Shown: positions 1 to 6,504, numbered from the stretch's first letter. The stretch is DNA of 7,404 bases from Planctomycetales bacterium 4484_123 (GCA_002049885.1 MVCS01000054.1:1-7404); one strand, 5' to 3'. Notes: generated from the letters alone by a model not told the origin. Numbers and translations are program-made.

Positions 1-374
1 CGGGCCGGCGGAGGCTTGAGGATGTCCAACAGGCGGAAGGCCACGAAGCTGCCCGCCACAACCACCCACAATCGCCACCCTGATGCGCCGACCGGCAGCA
101 ACGCCAAGGCCGCGGCCTGCCCGGCCCATTCGTCGATGGTGCACTGGTGCGGGTCCTTCCGGCCGAAGGCCGACTCGGCGAAGCCGCCCAGGGCCACACA
201 GCCAACCGAGGCCGACGCCAGCAGCGCCAGCATCACCGCATTGACGACGACGGTACTGCCAGGCCACAACTGCGCCACGGCCAGGAATACCGCCGCCGCC
301 GCCGCCGAGGCCCACGTCCCGGGGGCCACCGGCAGGTAGCCCGTGCCCAGGCCGGTAACCAGGAATCTCCGCAT
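1..374 (-). CDS. pgpA: Phosphatidylglycerophosphatase A, C-terminus cut by window edge
   Basis: This gene removes the phosphate from phosphatidylglycerophosphate to give phosphatidylglycerol at the inner membrane. The reading frame is open from an ATG at 374 to the left edge: 124 codons are visible of roughly 160 usual for the family. PgpA hallmarks are in order: GTGYLPVAPGTW (residues 10-21), matching the family G-x-G-x2-P-x-APGT motif; a hydrophobic segment around 41-63; KDPHQCTIDEWAGQ (73-86) with the acidic pair D81-E82; and FRLLDILKPPP (113-123), the conserved FR-x2-D-x2-KP-x-P motif. A GGAGGA ribosome binding site (383-388) lies 8 nt before the ATG, which fixes the start. The gene begins 24 nt after the pgsA stop, so the enzyme for the preceding pathway step is encoded immediately upstream. 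The alanine run at residues 22-28 is unusual but keeps the frame. The assignment is confident despite the truncation. Confidence 0.93.
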   Translation of the reverse strand, partial: MRRFLVTGLGTGYLPVAPGTWASAAAAAVFLAVAQLWPGSTVVVNAVMLALLASASVGCVALGGFAESAFGRKDPHQCTIDEWAGQAAALALLPVGASGWRLWVVVAGSFVAFRLLDILKPPPA

Positions 375-398
375 CGGCCGAGTCCTCCGCCGGCCGGG

Positions 399-1061
399 TC
401 AGTCGCCGCTGGCCAGCAGCTTTCGCGCCCGGCTGACGTAGGCGAACCCGCTGGCCACGCTGACCACCACGCCCAGCCAGACCACCACCAGCTTGGTCAC
501 GACGGCCCAGCGGGCATGGGGCACGTTGGCCATCTGGTAAATGACGGTGCAGATGGCCACCGACTGGGTCAGCATCTTCAACTTGCCCCAAACCGTGGCC
601 GGGAACTTCTGGCCTTGTGATTCGCTGTAGCCCCGCACCGCCGAGACCACGAACTCCCGCGCCATCACCGCCACCACCATCCAGGCCTGCACCCCGCTGG
701 CCATGTGCCCGGTGAGCCAATGGGGCAAGGACAGCTCCCATTGGCCGTGGAAACCTTCCACCAGCACGTAGTTGTTGCCCGCCAGCATGGCGAACGCGCC
801 CACCACCAGCACCTTGTCCACGAAGGGGTCCACGACCCGCCCGAAGGCACTGGTGATCTTCCATCTTCGGGCGAGATAGCCGTCCAGCACGTCGGTGATG
901 CCGGCAACGATGTACAGCACGAAGCAGATATTCAACACAAGCGGCCCGTTGCCGCGCGCCCCGCCAGGCGCCGGCGGGTCGTACGCCGCCAGCAGGACGA
1001 AAAACACACCCGCCAGCACCAGCCGGGCCACGGTGAGCTGATTGGGCAGTTTCCAGTTCAT
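399..1061 (-). CDS. pgsA: CDP-diacylglycerol--glycerol-3-phosphate 3-phosphatidyltransferase
   Basis: This membrane enzyme makes phosphatidylglycerophosphate from CDP-diacylglycerol and glycerol-3-phosphate, the committed step to phosphatidylglycerol and cardiolipin. With the ATG at 1061 the protein has 220 residues. It carries the complete CDP-alcohol phosphatidyltransferase signature: D57-x2-D60-G61-x2-A64-R65-x8-G74-x3-D78-x3-D82. The four aspartates bind the metal ions, and D82 is the expected catalytic base. Hydrophobic segments near 11-26, 41-55, 83-94, 125-137 and 180-203 fit a polytopic protein. The N-terminus MNWKLPNQLTVARL is the family's usual opening, so I prefer this ATG. A TTG at 1100 would add 13 residues (TILGGRFRVAAG after the initiator) and leave only 3 nt after rimO, but it has no good ribosome binding site. 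The chosen ATG also has only a weak CAGGG, about 13 nt upstream. The gene sits between rimO and pgpA on the same strand and is very probably cotranscribed with them. Confidence 0.94.
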   Translation of the reverse strand: MNWKLPNQLTVARLVLAGVFFVLLAAYDPPAPGGARGNGPLVLNICFVLYIVAGITDVLDGYLARRWKITSAFGRVVDPFVDKVLVVGAFAMLAGNNYVLVEGFHGQWELSLPHWLTGHMASGVQAWMVVAVMAREFVVSAVRGYSESQGQKFPATVWGKLKMLTQSVAICTVIYQMANVPHARWAVVTKLVVVWLGVVVSVASGFAYVSRARKLLASGD

Positions 1062-1103
1062 GCCAGCAGCAACCCTGAAGCGCCCGCCGAGGATTGTCAA
1101 TCG

Positions 1104-2450
1104 TCATTTGCCATTCGATAATCCCGCGACCGGCTGCACCACCAAGTCGTAGCCCTCCCAATCCACGACCCGAACCCGCACGATCCGCCCCGCCTCCACG
1201 GGTGCGGCAAGAATGCACGCCCCGTCCACCTCGGGGGCCTGGCCGGCATGTCGGCCGACGCACCGGCCGGCAGGGTCCACACCGTCCACCAGCACTTCCA
1301 GCTCCGAGCCCACCCGGCGGGCGTTGGCGGCGAAGGCGATCTCCTGCTGGAGCCGCATCAGCCTGCCGCGCCGCTTCCGCCGGGTCGCCGGGGCGACTTG
1401 GCCCGGCATCCGGGCCGCCGCCGTGCCCGGCTCCGGCCAATAGGTGAAGACGCCCACGGCGTCGAAGCGCTGCCGGCGAACGAACTGGCACAACTCCTTG
1501 AACTCGCCTCGGCCCTCCCCCGGAAAGCCCACGATGAAGGTCGTCCGCAGGGCGATGCCGGGCACCCGCGCCCGCAGGGCCGACAACAACTCCTCCACCC
1601 GCCGGCGCCCATAGCCTCGCCGCATCCCGGCCAGCACCTTCTCGGAAATGTGCTGAATGGGCAGGTCCAGGTACTTCACCACTCGCCCGCAATCGGCCAG
1701 TGCGTCGATGACCGCCCTGCTCAGTGAGGACGGATGCGCGTACATCAGACGCACCCAGCGCAGGCCGTCCAGTTCGTTCAGCCGGCGCAGCAGCCCGGCG
1801 AGGTCCGCACCGTCCTCCAGGTCCGCCCCGTAGGCGGTGGTGTCCTGGGCGATAAGGTTCAGCTCCACCGCCCCGTCGGCCACCAGCTCGGCGGCCTCGG
1901 CCAGGACGAGGTCCATCGGCTTGGAGCGCAGCGGCCCGCGGATGGCCGGTATGGTGCAGAAGCTGCAACCGGCGCTGCACCCCTCGGCCAGGCGCAGGTA
2001 GGCCGTGTGCCTCGCCGTCAGTCGGAAGCGCCCCCGGTCGTCCGGACACGGCCCGCCGGGGCCGCCCAGTCGCACGAACGGGCGCTCCCTGCCGGTGACC
2101 GCCTCCACCACGGCGTCGCGGTCGAAGACCCCCACCACCGCGTCTATCCCAGGCTCGGCCTCCAGCAGGGCCCGGCCCTGACGCTGCGGCAAACAGCCCG
2201 CCACCACCACACGCCGGACCAGACCCCGGCGCTTAAGCTCGAGGGCCTCTCGAACGGCCGAGAGCGACTCCTCGGTGGCCGGCGCGATGAACGCGCAGGT
2301 GTTGATCAGGATCACGTCCGCCTCGCCGGACGGGGCACCCACCAGGCAGCCGGCCTCGGCCAGCGCCGCCAGCATCTTCTCGCTGTCCACCAGGGCCTTC
2401 GGGCAGCCCAGGGACACGACCGCAACACGCAATGGACTTTGAGCGCTCAC
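1104..2450 (-). CDS. rimO: Ribosomal protein S12 (aspartate) methylthiotransferase RimO
   Basis: This radical-SAM enzyme adds a methylthio group to the beta-carbon of the conserved aspartate of ribosomal protein S12, using two iron-sulfur clusters. The protein has 448 residues, normal for RimO (about 440). The N-terminal UPF0004 domain carries the three ligands of the auxiliary cluster: C16 in SLGCPKALVDSE, C52 in INTCAF and C86 in VAGCLPQR. The radical-SAM motif is C158-SAG-C162-SF-C165. A TRAM RNA-binding domain fills about residues 379-448. The SLGCPKxLVDSE motif favours RimO over the tRNA enzyme MiaB, which normally has a different sequence around this first cysteine. The start is a GTG only 15 codons before C16; the frame upstream offers no better start. 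A purine-rich GGAGAGGAC (2466-2474) lies 15 nt upstream, rather far for a ribosome binding site. The gene leads the leftward operon rimO-pgsA-pgpA, and a rimO-pgsA neighbourhood is common in bacteria. Confidence 0.95.
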   Translation of the reverse strand: MSAQSPLRVAVVSLGCPKALVDSEKMLAALAEAGCLVGAPSGEADVILINTCAFIAPATEESLSAVREALELKRRGLVRRVVVAGCLPQRQGRALLEAEPGIDAVVGVFDRDAVVEAVTGRERPFVRLGGPGGPCPDDRGRFRLTARHTAYLRLAEGCSAGCSFCTIPAIRGPLRSKPMDLVLAEAAELVADGAVELNLIAQDTTAYGADLEDGADLAGLLRRLNELDGLRWVRLMYAHPSSLSRAVIDALADCGRVVKYLDLPIQHISEKVLAGMRRGYGRRRVEELLSALRARVPGIALRTTFIVGFPGEGRGEFKELCQFVRRQRFDAVGVFTYWPEPGTAAARMPGQVAPATRRKRRGRLMRLQQEIAFAANARRVGSELEVLVDGVDPAGRCVGRHAGQAPEVDGACILAAPVEAGRIVRVRVVDWEGYDLVVQPVAGLSNGK

Positions 2451-2476
2451 CGGCGCACGATGATAGTCCTCTCCAT
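2447..2476 (-). other. Possible 9-codon leader ORF overlapping the rimO start
   Basis: Immediately before rimO, an ATG at 2476 opens a reading frame of nine codons (MERTIIVRR). Its TGA stop (2449-2447) overlaps the rimO GTG (2450-2448) as GTGA, the geometry typical of translational coupling. The only purine-rich stretch near the rimO start lies inside this frame. No clear ribosome binding site precedes the ATG, so translation of the peptide is doubtful. It would also be missing from any transcript that starts at the -10-like element at 2460-2465. Confidence 0.2.
2460..2465 (-). promoter_or_regulatory. Candidate -10 element TATCAT for rimO-pgsA-pgpA
   Basis: Read on the minus strand, TATCAT ends 9 nt before the rimO GTG. 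A weak -35-like TTGCGC lies 16 nt further upstream (2482-2487). A start site about 7 nt downstream of the -10 would leave a leader of only a few nucleotides. This is inferred from sequence alone, and the match to a sigma-70 consensus is partial. Confidence 0.3.
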
Positions 2477-2541
2477 GGGCAGCGCAAAAGGAACTTCCCC
2501 CCCCGCGTCGGCCCGACCGAACTCAGGGCAAGGCGCCGGGT

Positions 2542-2547
2542 TATACT
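2542..2547 (+). promoter_or_regulatory. Candidate -10 element TATACT for dus
   Basis: TATACT matches TATAAT at five of six positions and stands out in a GC-rich stretch. It ends 10 nt before the dus ATG, so transcription would begin about 3-4 nt before the start codon. No Shine-Dalgarno sequence lies between the two, which fits a near-leaderless message. No recognisable -35 is present at 16-18 nt spacing (2518-2525). Confidence 0.4.
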
Positions 2548-2557
2548 ACCGCCTGGC

Positions 2558-3544
2558 ATGGCCGAGGAATTGAAACCACTGCGGATTGGTGAGCTGGTGG
2601 TTCGCCCGCCGGTGGTGCTGGCGGCCTTGGCCGGTTACACCGACCTGGCCTACCGCACGGTCTGCCGGGAGCTGGGCGCACCGTTCTGTTCCACTGAGAT
2701 GATGCTGGACCGCCAACTGCTGCTGCCGGGCAAGCTACGGCGCCGGCTGGTAAGGATCGGGCAGGACGACCACCCCATCGCCGGGCAGATCATCGGCAGC
2801 GACCCGGGGACGATGGCTGCCGCCGCCGCCGAGTTGTGCAGGAGTGGCTTCGACGTGATCGACGTCAACCTGGCCTGCCCGGCGCGGAAGGTGCTGCGCC
2901 GGCGCCGCGGGGGATACCTCCTGCGCGTCCCGGAGCTGGCGCTGCGTATCATCCAGGCCGTGGTGGCCGCTGCCGACCGGCCGGTGACGGTGAAGCTGCG
3001 CACGGGCTTCGACGCAGCCGGCGGCGAGACGGCCTTCTGGCGGATCGCCGAGGGCGCCTTCGAGGCCGGCGTGGCAGCACTGTGCGTCCACGCCCGCACG
3101 GTCGAGCAGCGCTACACGGGCCGGGCCGATTGGGGGTTCCTCGCACGCGTCAAGGCCCACTTCGCCACCGGCTGCATCATCGGCTCGGGCGACGTGGACG
3201 GGCCGGCCAAGGTGGTGGAGATGGTCCGCCGCACGGGCGCAGACGGGGTGGCCATTGCCCGGGCGGCCATTGGCAACCCGTGGATCTTCCGGCAACTGGA
3301 AGACTACCTCGCCGGCCGACCGCCGCGTCGGCCCGACCTGGCCGAGCAACGCCGCGTGCTGGAACGACACTACGCCCTGACGGTCCAACTGTACGGGCCC
3401 CGGCGAGGCTCCAATCGCATGCGAAAGTTCGGCATCAAGTACGCCAAGCTGCACCCCGCGCCCAAGAAGGTCAGGGCGGCCTTCGTGAACGTCACACACC
3501 CGGGGCAGTGGCAACGCGTGCTCGAGACCTTCTACGACGGCTGA
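2558..3544 (+). CDS. dus: tRNA-dihydrouridine synthase, divergent DusB-like type
   Basis: This FMN enzyme reduces specific uridines in tRNA to dihydrouridine using NADPH. From the ATG at 2558 it has 328 residues, a usual length. The TIM-barrel motifs are in order: AALAGYTD (22-29, for the usual APMAGVTD), Q77 in the AGQIIG phosphate/FMN strand, DVNLACPARKV (102-112) with catalytic C107, K146 in VTVKLRTG, H178 in CVHART, the GSGDV motif (209-213, for the usual ANGDI), and R235 in the IARAAIGNPW FMN-phosphate motif. The region from about 250 to the end is the helical tRNA-binding domain. The frame is open upstream to 2432, but that extension overlaps rimO and lacks family similarity, while MAEELKPLRIGEL is a normal Dus opening. 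Several conserved positions are changed (G to A before the catalytic Cys, N to S in the NGD motif, RRRRGGYLL in the loop after it), but the expected catalytic residues are kept. The gene is divergent from rimO. Confidence 0.9.
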   Translation: MAEELKPLRIGELVVRPPVVLAALAGYTDLAYRTVCRELGAPFCSTEMMLDRQLLLPGKLRRRLVRIGQDDHPIAGQIIGSDPGTMAAAAAELCRSGFDVIDVNLACPARKVLRRRRGGYLLRVPELALRIIQAVVAAADRPVTVKLRTGFDAAGGETAFWRIAEGAFEAGVAALCVHARTVEQRYTGRADWGFLARVKAHFATGCIIGSGDVDGPAKVVEMVRRTGADGVAIARAAIGNPWIFRQLEDYLAGRPPRRPDLAEQRRVLERHYALTVQLYGPRRGSNRMRKFGIKYAKLHPAPKKVRAAFVNVTHPGQWQRVLETFYDG

Positions 3545-3665
3545 AAAGACGTGAACCCGTGGACTCGGGGATTCGTCAATCCACGCGGCCAGGATCCGCG
3601 AATTGGATGATGCCCGGCCGGCCGGAGGAGTGTAATCTGTCTGGCCGGGTAGTCCGAGAAGATGC

Positions 3666-3670
3666 GGGAG
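3666..3670 (+). promoter_or_regulatory. Ribosome binding site choosing the transglutaminase start
   Basis: GGGAG lies 6 nt before the ATG at 3677. The frame also has an ATG at 3662, but it has no ribosome binding site and would place acidic residues (MRETS) ahead of the basic n-region of the signal peptide. This site therefore supports 3677 as the start. Confidence 0.55.
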
Positions 3671-3676
3671 ACGAGC

Positions 3677-5194
3677 ATGACCAAGAGCAAGAGCGCAAGG
3701 ACGGCGTGGCGGCCGGCGGCACTGGTGGCAGCCTTGGCCGCCGGACTGCTGGCGACGCTGGCCGAGCCTGCGGCATCGGCGGCGTCCGAGGCCACCGGCC
3801 AGGGCACGGTCGAGACGGAGTACGCAGCCGTCTTCATGGCTGGCAAGAAGGTCGGCTACGCGAAGCGCATCCGCGCGGTGGCCGGCGGGAAGGTCACTAG
3901 CACGGAGATATCCTCGATAAGCCTCAGCCGGAGCGGCGTGTCCTTGACCATGCGAACGCGCGAGAGCTACGTCGAGACCGTCGAGGGCAAGCCGCTGAGC
4001 TTCAGCCTGCTGCAAGACCTGGGCCTGGCCCAGCAGAAGATAACCGGCTCCGTGGACGCCGCCGGCACCATCACCGTCACCACCAGCGCGGGGGGGGAAC
4101 CCAGGACGCGGACCATCCCCTGGCCCGACGGTGCGCTCATGCCGGAAGGGCTGCGCCGCCTGGAGAAGCAAAAGGGCCTGGCCAAGGGCACCCGGTACAA
4201 AACCCGCCTGTTTTCACCCGTGTTCCTGCAGGCGCTGGATATGGAGGTGAACGTCGGGGCCACCCAGGAGGTGGACCTGCTTGGCCGGGTGGTCAGGCTC
4301 ACCGAGGTCAAGGTGGTCATGTCCACGCCGACCGGCAAGCTGGAGGCCGTCAACTACGTGGACCGCCAGCACAAGACCCTCAAGACGATCACGACCGTGG
4401 CCGGGATGAAGATGGAAATCATCTCGTGCAGCAAGCAGTTCGCCCTGAGTCCCAACGACACCCTGGAATTCTTCGAGCGGGTGATGTTGAGCAGTCCCCG
4501 GCCGCTGAGGGGGCTGCGCCGGGCCAGGGCCGTGACGTACCACCTGGCGCCGAAGGGCGAGGCCGTGCTGACGTTCCTTTCCTCTGACAACCAGAGCGTC
4601 CGCCACCTGGACGGAGAGGTGGTGGTGACGGTCCGCCCGGTGGCGGCGCCCAAGAACGTGCCCTTTCCATACAAGGGCACGGAGAAGGTTTCGCTGGAGG
4701 CCCTGAAATCGACACGGTTCATCCAGAGCGACGACGCGAAGGTCCGGGCTCTGGCCCGGCAGGCCACCCGGGGCGCAGCGGATGCAGTGGAGGCCGCCAG
4801 GCGGATCGAGTCCTTCGTCCGCAGCTATATCAAGACCAAGAACCTATCGGTGGGATACGCCTCGGCGGCGGAGGTGGCCGCCAGCCGAAAGGGCGACTGC
4901 ACCGAGCACGCCGTGCTGGCCGCCGCCATGTGCCGGTCGGTCGGCATCCCCGCACAGGTCGTCAGCGGGGTGGTGTACGTGGAGCGCTTCGGCAACAAGA
5001 AGGACATCTTCGCCCCGCACGCGTGGACGCGGGTGAGGCTGGCCGGCAAATGGGTCGCGCTGGACTCGGCCATGAGGGGCTACGACGCGGGACACATCGC
5101 CATGGTGGCCGGCGATGGCGACCTGGACGAGTTCTTCGGCACGATCTCCACCATGGGAAACTTCAGGGTGACGAAGGTCGAGGTGGAACGGTAG
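3677..5194 (+). CDS. Exported transglutaminase-like (papain-fold) protein
   Basis: From the ATG at 3677 the protein has 505 residues. A Sec signal peptide is clear: basic n-region (KSKSAR...WR), hydrophobic core ALVAALAAGLLATL, and a likely cut at ASA-A near residue 35. Residues about 40-370 form a beta-rich region with a VETEYAAVFMAGKKVGYAK opening (45-63). I do not assign it to a named domain; short beta-strand and charged-turn patterns suggest an extracytoplasmic sandwich fold. The C-terminal part is a transglutaminase core: GDCTEHA with C408, HAWTRV with H448, and ALDSAM with D463, a complete Cys-His-Asp triad in correct order and spacing. Bacterial members of this superfamily act as proteases, amidases or crosslinkers, so the substrate cannot be told. 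The location should be periplasm or envelope. The next gene, a PP2C phosphatase, starts 47 nt downstream and is probably in the same transcript. An 8-G tract (4090-4097) lies inside the coding region. Confidence 0.88.
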   Translation: MTKSKSARTAWRPAALVAALAAGLLATLAEPAASAASEATGQGTVETEYAAVFMAGKKVGYAKRIRAVAGGKVTSTEISSISLSRSGVSLTMRTRESYVETVEGKPLSFSLLQDLGLAQQKITGSVDAAGTITVTTSAGGEPRTRTIPWPDGALMPEGLRRLEKQKGLAKGTRYKTRLFSPVFLQALDMEVNVGATQEVDLLGRVVRLTEVKVVMSTPTGKLEAVNYVDRQHKTLKTITTVAGMKMEIISCSKQFALSPNDTLEFFERVMLSSPRPLRGLRRARAVTYHLAPKGEAVLTFLSSDNQSVRHLDGEVVVTVRPVAAPKNVPFPYKGTEKVSLEALKSTRFIQSDDAKVRALARQATRGAADAVEAARRIESFVRSYIKTKNLSVGYASAAEVAASRKGDCTEHAVLAAAMCRSVGIPAQVVSGVVYVERFGNKKDIFAPHAWTRVRLAGKWVALDSAMRGYDAGHIAMVAGDGDLDEFFGTISTMGNFRVTKVEVER

Positions 5195-5227
5195 GCCGCA
5201 GGCCGGGGCGCGGCGCGGGCGGCACCT

Positions 5228-5233
5228 GGAGGA
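5228..5233 (+). promoter_or_regulatory. Ribosome binding site fixing the phosphatase start
   Basis: GGAGGA lies 8 nt before the ATG at 5242. The reading frame is open far upstream, back into the preceding gene, so this near-perfect site decides the start. Confidence 0.7.
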
Positions 5234-5241
5234 CAGCGGGC

Positions 5242-6453
5242 ATGAGCGACGTCAACTGGCCACGAGACCAAGCGGAGTTGCTCGCCCAACTCGCCCAGCA
5301 ACGCGATCGCTACGAGCAACTGGTCAGCAACATCTCCGACCTGCTGATGCTGATCGAACCGGACGGCACGGTGTCCTTCTGCAACCGTCACCGGGAGCTG
5401 CCGCCCGGCGGGGCCAGCTACCCGCCTCCCGGGGCGCGGGCCACCGACTGCGTTGCCGAGGCCGACCGCCCCGCGGTCACCGGCGCCATCAGGGACGTGC
5501 TGGAGGGCCGGGTGGCCATGCGCGAGCTGCTCTTCCGCATCCGCGACGGCGGTGGCGAGCGCATCATTGAGGGCACGCTCCGGCCGGTGGTGCAGGACGG
5601 CCAGGTGGTGCAGGTGCAGTTCCTCGGCCGGGACGTCACCGAGCGCGAACGGGCGACGGAGGCCTTGCGGAAGGCGCACGAGTCGCTCACGCGGCGCCAG
5701 GCCGAGCTCCAGCGCGACCTGGACGTGGCGGCCAAGATCCACATCTCGCTGCTGCCGGCGCCGCTGGTGAACGACCGGGTCATAATCGACCTCCACCACT
5801 TGCCCCTGCTGGGCGTGGGCGGCGATTACGTGTACATTCACAGGGCCGATCCGGACCGGCCCGCGGTGGTCATCTTCGACGTGGCCGGCCATGGCATCGC
5901 CTCGGCCCTGGTGGCCAACCGCTTCCATTCCGCGGTATATGCCATCATGCACGAGGGCTCGCCGCCCCAGAAGATGATCCAACGGCTGAACCGGTTCATC
6001 TACGAGAAGTTCTCGGACCTGGGCGTCTTTGTGACGCTGTTCGCGGTGCGGCTGGACCTGCCGGCCGGCCGGTTGTGCTACTGCGGCGCCGGCCACCCGC
6101 CGGGGCTGCTCAAGCGCGCACGCACGGGCCGGGTTGACAAGCTCCCCAGCCAGCACCTGCCCATAGGCGTAGCCGCCAGTCCGTTCCTGGGCGAACCGGA
6201 CGGCCAGGTGGAGATCGCCCCCGGCGACGTACTGTGGCTCTACACCGACGGCCTGATGGAACTGCGGCGCGAGCCCGAAGGCATCCTGGGCGTGGAGGGA
6301 CTCGTAGGCCACCTCCAGTGCTGCGACCTGAGCGATCCGAGTCCGGGCATGGCCCGTCGCTGCATGGATGCGGTCCTCGGCGAGGACAGCGAGCCGGAGG
6401 ACGACATCACGCTGCTCACGGCCGCGGTGCTGGACAAGGCCGACGAGGTGTGA
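5242..6453 (+). CDS. PAS domain-containing PP2C-type (SpoIIE/RsbU) serine phosphatase
   Basis: This is a 403-residue cytoplasmic protein with no signal peptide or membrane segment. Residues about 20-133 form a PAS sensor domain (SDLLMLIEPDGTVSFCN near 32-48, ending in GRDVTERE). A charged helical linker (about 134-170), likely a coiled coil, connects it to a PPM phosphatase domain. The metal-binding aspartates are all present: G193-G194-D195, D213 in DVAGHG, D336 in LYTDG and D387-D388 in EDDIT. Such phosphatases typically dephosphorylate an anti-sigma-factor antagonist (STAS protein) in partner-switching pathways. No STAS protein, anti-sigma kinase or sigma factor is seen in this window, so the target is unknown. 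The usual NAGH motif reads CGAGH (C281-H285), and the second Asp often seen after GGD is missing, but neither change removes an expected metal ligand. The PAS ligand cannot be predicted. The gene follows the exported transglutaminase by 47 nt on the same strand. Confidence 0.92.
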   Translation: MSDVNWPRDQAELLAQLAQQRDRYEQLVSNISDLLMLIEPDGTVSFCNRHRELPPGGASYPPPGARATDCVAEADRPAVTGAIRDVLEGRVAMRELLFRIRDGGGERIIEGTLRPVVQDGQVVQVQFLGRDVTERERATEALRKAHESLTRRQAELQRDLDVAAKIHISLLPAPLVNDRVIIDLHHLPLLGVGGDYVYIHRADPDRPAVVIFDVAGHGIASALVANRFHSAVYAIMHEGSPPQKMIQRLNRFIYEKFSDLGVFVTLFAVRLDLPAGRLCYCGAGHPPGLLKRARTGRVDKLPSQHLPIGVAASPFLGEPDGQVEIAPGDVLWLYTDGLMELRREPEGILGVEGLVGHLQCCDLSDPSPGMARRCMDAVLGEDSEPEDDITLLTAAVLDKADEV

Positions 6454-6459
6454 CTCCGC

Positions 6460-6502
6460 CGGCGGGGCAAGGCCGCCCGGGCAAGACGCCCGGCACCCGC
6501 CG
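6460..6502 (+). repeat. Two-tier inverted repeat just after the phosphatase stop
   Basis: An outer 7-bp pair CGGCGGG/CCCGCCG (6460-6466 with 6496-6502) encloses an inner 6-bp pair CCGGGC/GCCCGG (6477-6482 with 6488-6493) with a 5-nt loop. It starts 7 nt after the phosphatase stop. On the plus strand it is followed by eight A rather than T, so it is not a classical intrinsic terminator for that gene. It may stabilise the 3' end or aid Rho-dependent termination. Confidence 0.5.
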
Positions 6503-6504
6503 CG

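Noticed and set aside
1061..1100. TTG start at 1100 for pgsA, adding 13 residues
   Set aside because: The added residues do not resemble the family, no ribosome binding site precedes the TTG, and MNWKLPNQLT is the usual PgsA opening.
2432..2557. Dus start at 2432 that would overlap the rimO start
   Set aside because: The extra 42 residues are rich in Arg and Pro, lack Dus similarity and cross the divergent promoter region; the ATG at 2558 gives a normal length.
3558..3585. Possible terminator after dus: CGTGGA/TCCACG with an alternative GGATT/AATCC stem inside
   Set aside because: The stems are short (6 and 5 bp), mutually exclusive and not followed by a T run.
3631..3636. TGTAAT as a -10 element for the transglutaminase gene
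   Set aside because: The nearest -35-like TTGGAT (3603-3608) is 22 nt away, too far; a promoter in this 132-nt gap is likely but cannot be placed.
2735..4171. Long minus-strand frame of 478 codons opposite dus and the transglutaminase gene
   Set aside because: It is a high-GC shadow frame: low-complexity composition, no recognisable motif, and it lies antisense to two genes with clear family motifs.
5080..6312. Long minus-strand frame of 410 codons opposite the phosphatase
   Set aside because: It is an antisense shadow rich in His, Gln and Arg with no domain; the plus strand carries an intact PAS-PP2C protein.
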